A stretch of 64,000 bases of DNA, from NCBI GenBank assembly GCA_036936605.1, contig JAUPFV010000002.1, positions 221,867,046 through 221,931,045 on the forward strand. Direction: 5' to 3'. A program made the translations under genes and the position numbers. The notes under the pieces are model-generated. The model searched no databases. It had not been told where the DNA came from and was given only the letters and a program-made list of their open reading frames with translations. This document shows, one piece after another, positions 46,085-56,963 of this stretch. The number at the start of each line of letters is the position of its first letter. The first letter of the stretch is position 1. This DNA comes from Limnanthes douglasii subsp. nivea. Its lineage: Eukaryota > Streptophyta > Magnoliopsida > Brassicales > Limnanthaceae.

Positions 46085-47783
46085 TTATGTTATAACTCTC
46101 ACTTTATTCCGGGTTGGATTAGGATCCAAATACTCCGATTTGATATCAAATATTTCAAGGATTACCATAACCCCGTTCGGAGCAGACGTCCCCGCATTGT
46201 TCGTTGGGCCAGTCCGGTGAGCATTGTCAGGCCTGTTTCCACTTTTTCTCTTAACATAAGCTCCCAGCTTTCCCCTTTCAATAAGATTCTGCACTTCTTG
46301 TTTCAAAGCAATGCAGTCTTCGGTGTTATGGCCAATATCATGATGATATTGGCAAAAAAAAGTATTTCAACTTTCCCTAGGAGATTGAAGCGCTGTCGGC
46401 TTCTTGAAATGCACCTCATTTTTTTTTATCATAAACGGTTGCCATATTTTATTTCAACTAAGCAAACCACTCCGGTTGGACCCAAGGTCCTCGTTTATTT
46501 TTGGACTGTTGGCTCTGAGATGGAGTTGGGTGGGATTGAGTCTGTTTGGCCCTATTGGGCCCCTGCCCGGTTTATTTGTCCTTGTATCCAGACTGGTTCT
46601 GGTTTGGAGCAGCTGGGGCAGACCTCACTTACCTGTGTACCCTAGTCTTCTTTGTTTCATCTACATTGATTTGTTTTCCCACCTGATTCAGCAAACCACC
46701 CAGGTCATGGCCTTCTTCCTGGCTACCGAATCAGCCAGATTCCCAGGGGTTACCCTTGTCTCAAAGAAGCTATTGCTACCTGCTCAAAGCAATCAGCTAA
46801 CCCATTCTTAGTGTTTACGAACCGGCTTATATAATCTTTTAGTGACTCATTTGGTTCTTAGGCTCAGTGGATAATAGTATCTTCATTGCCCTTCACCTCC
46901 TTACTCCCCACAAACTGCCTTTGGAAGGCCACCCAAAACGTATTAAATTTTCTGATACAACCTTGTGGCAAGCTGTTGTACCATTTCAAAGCTCTTCCCG
47001 TAATATATTGGGTGAAGGCTCTACAAAGAAGTTTGTCATCATCATCAAAATTCATCATAAATTTTTTAAGCTGTTGCAGATGGTTGTCGGGATCTTTTCT
47101 CCCATCATACTTCTCCATTTTAGTACTGTCAAACCTCTTAGGAAGGTTTCCGGATAGTATCTTGGATGACAATGACGATTGCCTCCAATTCCGACCACGA
47201 CTAAAAATTGTGTCTTCATTAGGTGTTGCAAAAATACATGGCTCATCATGGAAAGCAAAAGGATCCATCAACAGCTGATCCACATGCCCGTGGCTATAAC
47301 TGTGGCTGTGAGATGACCCTTTTCCCACATGCCTCTTTAATCTCCCATGCCTATCCCTCTTTCTTGAATATTTTTTTAACTAGCTTTTGTTTGTTTCTGA
47401 ACCTTCCTTCATCAGTGTTTGACGATAAAGACTCCTCAAGCTCATCCTCATTCGAGGAACTACTGGAGGACTCAGATTTCAAGCTCTCCACCGGCTTGGA
47501 CCGGTGAGATTTCTTAAAACTGACATGGGTCTTTTTTGTGCTCAAATGAGTCTTTGTTGATGGGTCATTCTCCCTTGGGTTGTCAGTATGGTGAATGGTT
47601 GACGCTTTTGACTTTTCTTTTAAACCCATCTTTTCCTTTTTAGGGGCCCTCAATGCTTCTATTTCAGCTTTCAACCTCTCTCACTCTTCGGTCGTGTACT
47701 CATTGTTTTCTCCCACCACCTCCACCAAACGTGGTGGCTTTGCTTGCTCGTCCGGATTCATCCGAACTGGTTTTTCTTACTAG
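46085..47783 (-). pseudogene. Gypsy gag remnant
   Basis: The minus-strand frame 47328-46864 has the retrotransposon gag core: KRFDSTKMEKYDGRKDPDNH, FTQYITGRALKWYNSLP and FNTFWVAFQRQFVGSK. An acidic-serine block (SESSSSSSNEDELEES) precedes it at about 47430-47480. Downstream 46306-46085 ([16 protein letters not shown]) is the linker toward protease. Several frame changes split it. Confidence 0.8.
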
Positions 47784-47833
47784 TTTTGAATGCTAGATTC
47801 AGACACCTTCCGCTCCCACTGTGGTCGCCAATT

Positions 47834-48234
47834 TGGTGTGGTTTATTTCTAGTTGAGGGTAATTTTTCATGTGTTTTGGAGAGTTTTAAGAGTAATAAAT
47901 GTTTGGGTGTTTTGGAGAGTTTTAAGAGTATTAAATGTTTGGGTGTTTTGCAGTGAGAGATTTAAGCTGTCTGGTTGTATTAAATGTTCATTACCCTCAT
48001 TAATGAAAGTAGTTTGGTATTTATACCCTTAAATATGGACCCATGGGCTTTCGGGTCAAGCTATGAAACCGGGTCAAGTTTAAGGATCCATTTACTTAAT
48101 AAGCTGATTAGCACCTAGCTTAGTCAAAAGGTTTTTAATTATTTTATACTTTTGTCTTGTCCGGATAGTTATTGTCCATATTGCCCTTGTCCGGATTTCT
48201 TAGTGAGTAATGGTGAATTCGTTTGGACTCATCA
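47834..48234 (-). mobile_element. Gypsy 5' LTR (401 bp)
   Basis: On the minus strand it starts TGATGAGTCC and ends CCACACCA. It is followed by AATTGGCGACCACAGTGGG, a plausible primer-binding region. A 37-bp tandem repeat lies at 47871-47944. No second LTR exists to confirm the ends. Confidence 0.65.
47871..47944. repeat. 37-bp tandem duplication inside the gypsy LTR
   Basis: Two 37-bp copies starting GTGTTTTGGAGAGTTTTAAG differ at one base, followed by a 10-bp partial third. Confidence 0.9.
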
Positions 48235-48239
48235 GTTGT

Positions 48240-50060
48240 AACAAGAATTTCAATGTATACCTTTTGTGATAATCCAACAATACCATAGGAGTGATCCTGA
48301 TATATATGGATTCTTAACACAAAACTGACATCAGTGAGATCTTCGTATCAAACTTGTCTGATAGAAATATCTTTGTACAGTGTAACAATTATTTAATGTT
48401 TGAGACAATCATTATGGAATCCACATATAATATAAGAAATACGAAATTACTCCAACTGAACTTCTGATACAGAAAATCCTCAACTGAGTTGACTTCAAAG
48501 TCAAAAGAGGGTATCACCTCAAATAATTTATGGTACCACTGACGAGAGGCCTATTTAAGCCGATAAATGGATTTGTAAGCGTACACACTGAAAGCTTTAA
48601 GTTATTTATTAAAAAGTGTTATAGTTTCACCATATAGACTGTTTCCTCAATATTATCATTGAGAAAAGTATTCTTAACATCCATCTGATGGAGCTCCGGG
48701 TCAAATGTAAAATTAATGTCATGATTGTTCTACAAGAATCATTCGTCGATATCAGAGATAATGTTTCTTTAAAATCATTTCATTCATGATGAGGATAAAC
48801 GTTCGCTACAAGACATGCTTTATGTATTTACAGATTACCTAGGGAATTACACTTAGTTTTGTAAACCCACTTACAACCAGCTGCCTTTTTTCCTTTAGGT
48901 AATGTGACAAGTTCTCATACCGTATTGTCATGCATCGATTTATACTCTTCATTCATAACTTCGAACCACTTCCGAGAGTTAGAGATTTCCATGGACTGTT
49001 TGTAGGATGAATGATCATCTACAGTTCCAACACATGACTCATCTTGCTCCAGAAGATATACTATAAATTATAAACCTATAGCACTCTTCTTTTCTCTCAT
49101 CGACCTTTCTAAGGGCACTATTTCCACTTATTATAATTCTTGATGAGGTAGAATTTGATGCTCATGAACGATGTCATTTTGATCCTCTTATGGAAGATTA
49201 CTTTAAGTTTATTCTTGTTCTGACTTGCCCAGATCTGTATCCTAGTTAGAACCCTTAAGTGCAATGTTAGTGTTAATACGAGTATTACCTTGTTCTAACG
49301 GGACCGAAATAATTGGCGTTAAAACCCAATATTCTAATACCAGAGTATCCTTGTTTAAACCTTCACAAATATCTACAGATTATTTTTAAAAATCAACATC
49401 TGTTCCCTTATTCTTTCCCTCAAACTCAACATCCTCAAGAAACTTTATCGTTCCCATTTCAAATATAATATTAGTGATAGAATCATAAAACTTAAACCCC
49501 TTAAACATTAACCCACTAGAGTGTTCAGAATAACCTATAAAGAAGCAACTGACTGTTTTTAGTCCAGATTACTTTACTGAGGTTTGTAAGACCTTGCCTC
49601 AACTAAATATCCTCTCTGAATATGCTATCATATTAGCCTTAAACATTAGGACTTTAAGTCTCTCCTCCTCTTGCACAGTGTGGGAAATTAACTCATTGAT
49701 ATTCCATTTTTCCCGCATGAAGTTATAAGTAGATTGTATTTAATTAAACCGTTCCGACAATGAGTGAAATGTGAATCTCAGTACACACACCTCACGAAGG
49801 TCTACCCCGAGGCTAATTGTAGGCATTCCAAAAATATGCTCATTCATTTTGCATCAACCAACATATATTTTGTTAAATGGATTTTTTTATAAGACACTGC
49901 ATCTCTAACTTTTCATTATTGGAAAAAGTTTTATCGACCTCTGCGAGAAATACCGTAGCTGTGGTAACATCATTTGAGACAACCCCGTAAAGGTGCTAAT
50001 GGAATACCCTGTAACATAAACCCCATGCATAACTTATTTGACTTCTCTATTTTGTCATAT
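48240..50060 (-). pseudogene. Ty1/copia remnant: gag, integrase tail and RT start
   Basis: Read on the minus strand from about 49940: REKWNINELISHTVQEEERL (gag). Then near 49620-49480 come VSCFFIGYSEHS, GFKFYDSITNIIFEMGT and KFLEDVEF (integrase C-terminal end). Near 48870 comes KAAGCKWVYKTK and at 48700-48600 LHQMDVKNTFLNDNIEETVY (RT). Gag lies directly before the integrase tail, so protease and most of integrase are deleted. Many stops. No LTR found. It is independent of the plus-strand copia at 37.9 kb. Confidence 0.75.
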
Positions 50061-50344
50061 TCCTTAGTTTCTTCCGGTGCATTTCCGGATTAAGGAAAGA
50101 AGGTTTGGGGTGGGTCATAGCATAGTCATAATCATGTAAAAGAAATAAAACAAAGTGTCCTTTTTAAATATGGTAAAATCTGAACAATCTAGCATGAGTG
50201 AACGATTCCCTAAAAGATTGTAACTCATTTGCACTAATAATAGGACAAATAAAACACAAAACACATTTATAATCATGACATACAAATTCAAAACACACAT
50301 GAACATGGAATATATGATTTTTTCAGCCAAAACCAAAACACAAT

Positions 50345-50765
50345 AAACATCGTCTCTGAGTTATCATTAGGTCATAAAAGTTCTGAGTGCAAGAAAAATA
50401 TTAACACAAACGAATTAGAAGATACAATTTCTCACAAAGATCTAAGTTTTAAAAATTTACAAGTTGCTCTGCCTCAATAGAAAACTAATACTAAGGAAAA
50501 CCAATTTCAAACTTTCACTAAAGTGTACAAAAGAAAAATAAAATCTATAATTACTAAAAAAGATGAAGACAATGAAAACAAGATCACTGAAATACAGACT
50601 CAATCTTTTGAAGACCAAAACAGCCCGTGTAACAGTCAAGATGATCAGGCCAAAAATATAAATCAGGTGAACAATTATAACAAAGATTTCTCTACCAAAG
50701 ATGTAATGGAGATTATTGAAGCTCTCCATCAACTCGATCAAGGATATGCCCAGAGTAAACTTTAA
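50345..50765 (+). pseudogene. LINE F ORF1 C-terminal remnant
   Basis: GHKSSECKKN is the second half of a CCHC knuckle. KVYKRKIKSIITKKD near 50523 is nearly the same as HVYKRKLKSIVTKKD in LINE D ORF1. KDVMEIIEALHQLDQGYAQS ends the open frame at TAA 50763-50765. The DUF4283 part is missing. Confidence 0.75.
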
Positions 50766-50859
50766 GATAAGAATCATAGTAGTTCCCTTTATCGTGATAA
50801 CAAATGAAGCAGCAATATTACGCCTAAAAAACACCATATGGACCCTAATACTGAACCTG

Positions 50860-53800
50860 ATCATAACTTGTTCTGATCATGCTCCTCCCTTCATCACCTC
50901 AAACTGTATTTCTATTCATCATTATAGAATTAATAAAAAGAGTTTTAAATTTCTTAATGCTTGGACTAATGATGATACTTTTTTAAGAATTGCGGAACAG
51001 AATTGGAGCCTCAACTGGAAATGGAGTCATAATATGGTCTTTTGGTAGAAGCTCAGACGTATGGAACATCAATACCTTTGGCAATATATTTAATAAGGTC
51101 AAGGCTACTGCTGAGGAGGTTAAGAGTATGGAGATTCTTCATTATATGAATAACAATCAAATCTCTGAAGCTAGTTTCTCCAAGGCTAACACATGCACAT
51201 TAAAGCTCTAAAAATGAAGAAATCTACTGGAAGCAAATGTTCTATAATAACTGGCTCAATGATGGTGATGGAAAAACAAAGTTGTACCATTCTTATGTCT
51301 GAAAGAAAAGGAAAACTAACACTATTAAAGGCATTAAAGAGAATGGAAATTAGATTCATAGCATCAATGATATTGGTACCTCTTCTAAAAACTTCTTTAA
51401 AAAATCTCTAACTAACTCTCTTAGCAGGGAAGAAGAAGATTCTTTATTGCAAGACACTATCTTCAATACCATTCCTAGAATTGTAACTCAAGAGGATAAT
51501 GATTCTCTGCTTAAACCCACCAGCAAAGAGGAGGTTTGGCAGATCATCAACAACATGAAAAATGATAGCATTTCAGGCCTGAATGGTTTTAACATTCTCT
51601 TTTATAAAAAATGCTGGCATATCATCAATAAACATCTATGCAATGCTTTAAACTCCTACCTCAAGGGTAAATCTGTCCCTAAGGGTGTGTTTGCGACTGG
51701 CACCTGTCTTATCCTTAAAAATGCTAACCCTATCAATTGGTCTAACTACATGCCGATAAGTCCCTATACCTTATTTAACAAAATCTTTCATGGGCTTATC
51801 AACAAGAGATTATCTCTCATTCTCCCTAGAATTATATCTAAATATCAAGGAGCCTTTGTTAAGAGTAGACTCATTCATGAAAATATTCTACTGGCCAAAG
51901 AACTTGTTCACGATATCAACAGAAAGCCTAAAATTGGAAATATTTTGATTAAGCTAGACATGTCAAAATCATTTGACAGAATGTCTCATGCTTATATAAT
52001 CAAAGTCTTTTCCAGTTATGGTTTCTCTTCTGAGTTCCTCAACATCATTAATCAGATGATTACTAATATTACCATATCCTTACTCATCAATGGGTCTGTT
52101 AAAGACTACTTTCCTCAAAAGAAATGATTAAGGCAAGGAGACCCACTCTCTCCTAGCCTTTCCATTCTTGCTGAGGAAGTTCTCCTGAGGGGTCTTTATA
52201 ATTTATACATTTCTAATAAGAGTCTTCACTATGCTACAAGAACAAATTACCTAGTGCCCTGTATTGGTTTTGAAGATGATGTGTTGATCTTCACCAACAG
52301 TCAGAGCTCTACAATTGCAACTCTTACCAGATTCTTGGACAATTACCAGCGAGTCTCTGGACAAGATATAAATAAAGAGAAAACTAAGCTTATCATGTCA
52401 AGCAAAACTCATCAATCTAGGCTAAATAACCTCAAGCTGCAAACTTGATTCAATGTTGATACTCTACCTACATCATACTTGGGAATTACGTTAAGTAGTA
52501 ACAATAAATGGAAGAACTTCTACCCTCTTTTAAACAAAATAAATGACAAAATTAACTTGTGGGACTCAAAGCATCTGTCCTTTGCTGGCATGATGACTTT
52601 GATCTCATTTGTTTTACATCCAATAATATATTATTGGACGCAAAACAACCTGATACCTAAAACAATTCTAAACATAATTGAGGCTACTTTTAACAATTTC
52701 TTGTGGAGACCTAACTATTTTGAAAATGCTATACACTGGGCCTCTTGGGAGTTTCTTTGCAAGCATTTTGAAGGAGGTGGGTTGAACTTCAAAAGCTTGA
52801 AGGACATTGAAATCACCTTCTCTCAAAAGTTGTGGTACATATTCAGGAATAACAAGTGTCTTTGGGCCAATATAATGCACAATATATATTGTACTGATAG
52901 TCAACATATTAAATTTAAAGTTAGAAAATCTGACTCTTTGATTTGGAAAAGGTTATCTAGAATCAAAGCTACTGCAGAAGAAAACATTAAATGGAATTTG
53001 GGTCAAGGCACAATGGATTTTTAGCTCGAGGAGTGGCATAATTTCCTTCCTCTGATTAATCCTCTTAACTTTTCTGAAAACAATTGGTTTATTAGTGCCA
53101 AGGTTAACACTTTTTAGAGAGATAAAATATGGGACATCAATGCTATGAACTCTTTCCTCCCTCAAGACAGAATCAACCATATTATCAAGTACAAAATCAA
53201 TCAAGAAAATAAGGATCAACTGATTTGAAAGTAGTCCAACAACCATGAATTTAATACTAACCTCACCTAGAGCACTATCAGAATGCATCACAACATTTCA
53301 AGTCTTCATAGGAAGATCTGGAACACGAAAATCCCCAGGAAGTTATCTTTTCTCTACTGGAAACTCATAAACAACTTTATCCCTATTAATAATATTCTTA
53401 TGAAAATGCATTTTATGATTGTCTCCAAATGCTAATTTTGCAACAACTGTGAAGAGACAAACCATCTCTTTATGAGTTGCTACTTTGCTTGGCCAATTTG
53501 GAGCTACTTTGCTAACATGTTCAAAATCAAAATTGGTCGATATATTGTTCCGTCTCATATGATTAGAGCCTGGTTTTGGTTTTCTAAAAATATCTTCCAC
53601 GTTACTCATTTGATATCTCAAATTATATGTTGGGTTATTTGGAAAACCCGAAACAATTCGAAATTCAAAGGACGACACAATTCTGTTCAAAGAACAATTG
53701 ACTTAGTAATCAAAATGATCTTAGCTATTGACATGTCTAACAAATTGACCGATAAACACTGGTACAAAGCTTTGGGTGCAGGTATTTCGTTAGGATGTAC

Positions 53801-54416
53801 CTCTGTTCTCAACAGAAAGAAAACTCTTTCTTACCTAAGATGGATCGCTCCAGCCCCTCGTAGATTGAAGCTGAATGTAGATGGAGCGTGTAATCGAGAA
53901 GATGAAGCCAATGGAGGAGTCTTGATTAGAAATCCTGATGGAGACATTATCTTTAGCTCTGGAGTTCTGTTTGGAAAATCTATGCCGTTAATTGCAAAAA
54001 TCAAAGCCCTTCTTGAAAGTCTGATTCTTTGCAAGCAGCATAACTTGACTGACATTGATATTGAAACTGATAGCTTGGTGTTGGTCAATCTCCTTGCTGA
54101 GGGAAAGGCTGTTTGGTATCTTTCTCCACTCATTAATATTTGTAGGAACCTCATTCATTCAAATATGGTTCTAAGACATATATCCAGAAATCAAAATCAA
54201 GCATCGGATTGGATTGATTGCGAAGTTCACCTTGAAAAACAAGCAAAATCAGATTTTCTCTCAAAGCAATGCTCATTCAGAACTATCAGCCATCATCATT
54301 CTGGAAAGTTTAGGATTGGGCTACCTAAACTTAGAATAATACTTTTTCTAAGTTTTCATCAATGCTTTTCTTCGAGTTTTGTCCTTCCCCATGGTGTTAA
54401 TGTTTCAGATTTTTGA
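50860..54416 (+). pseudogene. LINE F ORF2 pseudogene
   Basis: Only the last endonuclease motif, TCSDHAPP near 50865, remains; the earlier catalytic part is deleted. RT stretch 51447-52127 has VPKGVFATGTCLI, FVKSRLIHENIL and LDMSKSFDRMSH (motif A), then a TGA at 52125-52127, LRQGDPLSPS (B) and motif C as FEDD at 52268-52279. The next stretch is 52479-53024. RNase H runs within 53472-54416 (NVDGACNREDEANGGVLIR, IETDSLVLV, NQNQASDWID). At least six stops or shifts break it. Confidence 0.82.
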
Positions 54417-54600
54417 AGAAGGGAGTCGTGTGGAAGCTGAAGACGAAGCTCTTCTCTGATTCTCTAATTTTTGTTTTTGTCCTTCTGGTAAAAGTTTTGG
54501 TATCTATTGAAATTTCATTTTCGGCTTTTGATTGTATCTAACCCTAATTTTTGGGTATCTTATCAATAAAAGTTTAATTTGCTTAAATAAAAATAAAAAA

Positions 54601-55199
54601 ATAAAAAATTATGAATAAATATATCAAAATTAAAACGATATACTATCATTATAAAATTATAAACGTTTTTTCATAGTCTATGTATACAACGGTGTTTGAA
54701 AATGATCTCACATTTTTTTCCTCCACGAAAGCTCTAATTCATATGGATTTGTTATATTTCTGTAAAGGGAAATGATTAGTCATAATCTATATACGTATAT
54801 AATTTTCTTTATAAGTTAAGATAGCTTTGGAAAGTGATTAGTTATCGCCTTTTTTTATATATAAATATACACACTTTTGGAAGGTTATATTTTATAATAT
54901 GCCATATATATATATATATATTATATTATAAAGTTGGGAAGATTATAAATGATTTGTTAGCATACAAGTAAATGAGATGTATATCACTTTTCTTGTAAGT
55001 TTACGTGTATTTAGAAAATAATAAAGTTAAAAGAAGGAAATGATTAGTGGGAATACAATTATAAGTTTATCGCTTCAAGTGTATATGGATTACGCATCTC
55101 AATGGGTCGGGTTTCGGCATGGGATTGTTAAAACCGTATCTATTATGTTTTTAAGTTTTAAACTCGTCGAGTTTGGATCTCATTCACGTAAAAGATTTT
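54601..55199. other. AT-rich spacer, no feature
   Basis: Non-coding. A (TA)n run lies at about 54906-54921. Confidence 0.5.
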
Positions 55200-55207
55200 G
55201 TTCTTCG
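55200..55207. repeat. 8-bp target-site duplication, left (hAT MITE)
   Basis: GTTCTTCG, repeated at 55980-55987. Confidence 0.92.
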
Positions 55208-55979
55208 TAGGGCCGTCAAACGGATATTTCGGATACGAATCTGTCTATATCCGAATCCGAATCCGAAATCCACAATTACTATTCGAATCCGAATTCGAAT
55301 CCGATTTTTTTTTTCAAAATAATATCCGAATCCGTATCCGACGGATATTATCCGAATACGGATACTATCCGAATCCGAATATCCACTAAAGGTTTTAACT
55401 AATTGCATTATTGGTTATGCTACTTTTATAGACACTTTAGTAGAAATTCATATTCCCATTTTAGATGTGGGATAATGTTAAAAAAAATACTTATTTTGAA
55501 AAGCCATCATATTTTTTATAGAAAGTTTGGTAGCAATTCTTTTCCACATTTTAGATGTGGGATAAGAGTGATAAGACTAAAAAAGATATACTTGTTTAGA
55601 AAAGCCTCCATGTCTTTTATAAACAGTTTGGTAACGATTCTTTTTCCAACTTTAGATGTGGGATAAGTTATAATTTTTAAAGAAGCAATCTTCCATATTT
55701 ATGGACAACTTCCTTAGTATTTTGTTTTGCTTTTTACGATGTGGGATAGCTAAAACATATGTTTAAATAAAAAAGTATATATATATATATATATCATTTC
55801 GGATATCGGATATTTCGAATACGGATATGTCTATCTCCATATCCGCTATTTTCGGATACGAATTCGGATACGAATTTTATCCGTTTTCTTTCGAATACGA
55901 ATATTATCCGTTTTTTTTGGATTCGATATCAAATATTTCGGTCGGATATCGGATTTTACGGAGTTTTTTGACAGCCCTA
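55208..55979. mobile_element. Non-autonomous hAT element (MITE-like, 772 bp)
   Basis: Ends are TAGGGCCGTCAAA and TTTGACAGCCCTA, inverted repeats with one mismatch, flanked by exact 8-bp duplications as made by hAT transposases. Both subterminal zones (55218-55390 and 55798-55960) are packed with CGGATA, TCCGAA and GAATCCG words, probable transposase binding sites. The core 55425-55750 holds about four degenerate tandem units of 80-105 bp ending in TTTAGATGTGGGATA. Arg/Ile-rich ORFs on both strands are translations of the CGGATA words and not genes. Confidence 0.92.
55425..55750. repeat. Tandem repeat core of the hAT MITE
   Basis: Successive units share GTTTGGTARCRATTCTTTT and TTTAGATGTGGGATAA. 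The unit ends fall near 55474, 55565, 55666 and 55749. Confidence 0.8.
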
Positions 55980-55987
55980 GTTCTTCG
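55980..55987. repeat. 8-bp target-site duplication, right (hAT MITE)
   Basis: GTTCTTCG, identical to 55200-55207. Confidence 0.92.
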
Positions 55988-56963
55988 TGTCCAAACCATT
56001 ATCCGATAACAAATCTAAAATTTTAATCACAAGTTTATAAAAAATATTTAGTATTTAAAATTTATATTTATTTAAATTTACAATAAATTATATTTATCTT
56101 TAATATATAATTTATCAATTTTTTTATTAAAATGTATTCAACTTAAATCTTTATATTTATTAAATATGTACTAATTTTAAATAATTTTAGATATAATAAA
56201 GTATTAATAATGATGAAACTATCAGAAACAATTTAAAAAATAAAAAATAAAAAATAAATTGAATTATATTATAATATAATTTTAAAATTGATAAAATAAT
56301 TATATATCATGTATTAATTCTCTAGAATATGTCATGTGAATTGGATTTTGATTTTTTGTGGATTTTTTAGACCAATAACATATCCCAAATTCGGACGAGT
56401 AGTAAATTTTCAAACACACAATTCATCCGTGATAAATTTTTAAAAAACCCATAAATCATTCCACCGGATCGGTTTGGGTCAAATACCGTAGGTTCAGAAA
56501 AAATTACCACCAACATGTCAAGTTTTAGAAATCACTCTTAAAACCCACAAATATACCTTTTAACTAAATATATTATTTTGTACCAAACCCTAACAAACCT
56601 AATTTGGAATTTTTTTTTCAGTTTTTTTACCTTTTTCTTATCAAAATTTGAAAAAACATTTTTCGATAAATAAATTTTAAACTTTAACATTAATTGGATT
56701 TTGTATTTTTATTGAATTATTAACATTTTTAATTTATATAAAAAAAAACAATGTGTGTTCAAGAACACTCGATAAAGAATACTAATGAACTTGTCATTGG
56801 ATATATTTTTATAATATTTTTTTGATTAGATTGAATTAGATTATTTGTAAACATTGTAAAAAAATATAAATACTATCCAAAAAAGATTACATTGTAAAAA
56901 GTTACATTTTCATTAAAACAAATTCAAGTAATTTAAGTACTTTATATTGTTCCAATATACCGC
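55988..56963. other. AT-rich spacer, no feature
   Basis: Very AT-rich, non-coding. It might contain the displaced 3' part of LINE H, but nothing is recognisable. Confidence 0.45.

Larger units (their letters stand above)
43323..48234 (-). mobile_element. Ty3/gypsy (Tat-like) element, truncated before integrase
   Basis: Minus-strand order is LTR (48234-47834), gag (47.8-46.1 kb), protease (46.07-45.35 kb), RT (45.46-44.6 kb), RNase H (about 44.6-43.9 kb) and a second RNase H (43.87-43.55 kb). Integrase and the 3' LTR are missing; the element stops at LIID near 43331. Two RNase H domains in series are diagnostic of the Tat lineage. Confidence 0.88.
50345..54600 (+). mobile_element. LINE F: L1-clade LINE, 5'-truncated with endonuclease deletion
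   Basis: Starts inside the ORF1 knuckle (GHKSSECKKN) next to the copia remnant and ends in an AAATAAAAATAAAAAAATAAAA-type tail. AATAAA lies at 54565-54570 in TATCAATAAAAG, like TTCAATAAAAG in LINE C. It is related to LINEs C and D by ORF1 and ORF2 similarity. Confidence 0.85.

Noticed and set aside
46082..46645. 187-codon plus-strand ORF
   Set aside because: It is antisense to gypsy gag and linker sequence, whose minus-strand frame has clear motifs.
55184..55408. Arg/Ile-rich ORFs on both strands
   Set aside because: They only translate the repeated CGGATA/TCCGAA words of the hAT MITE.
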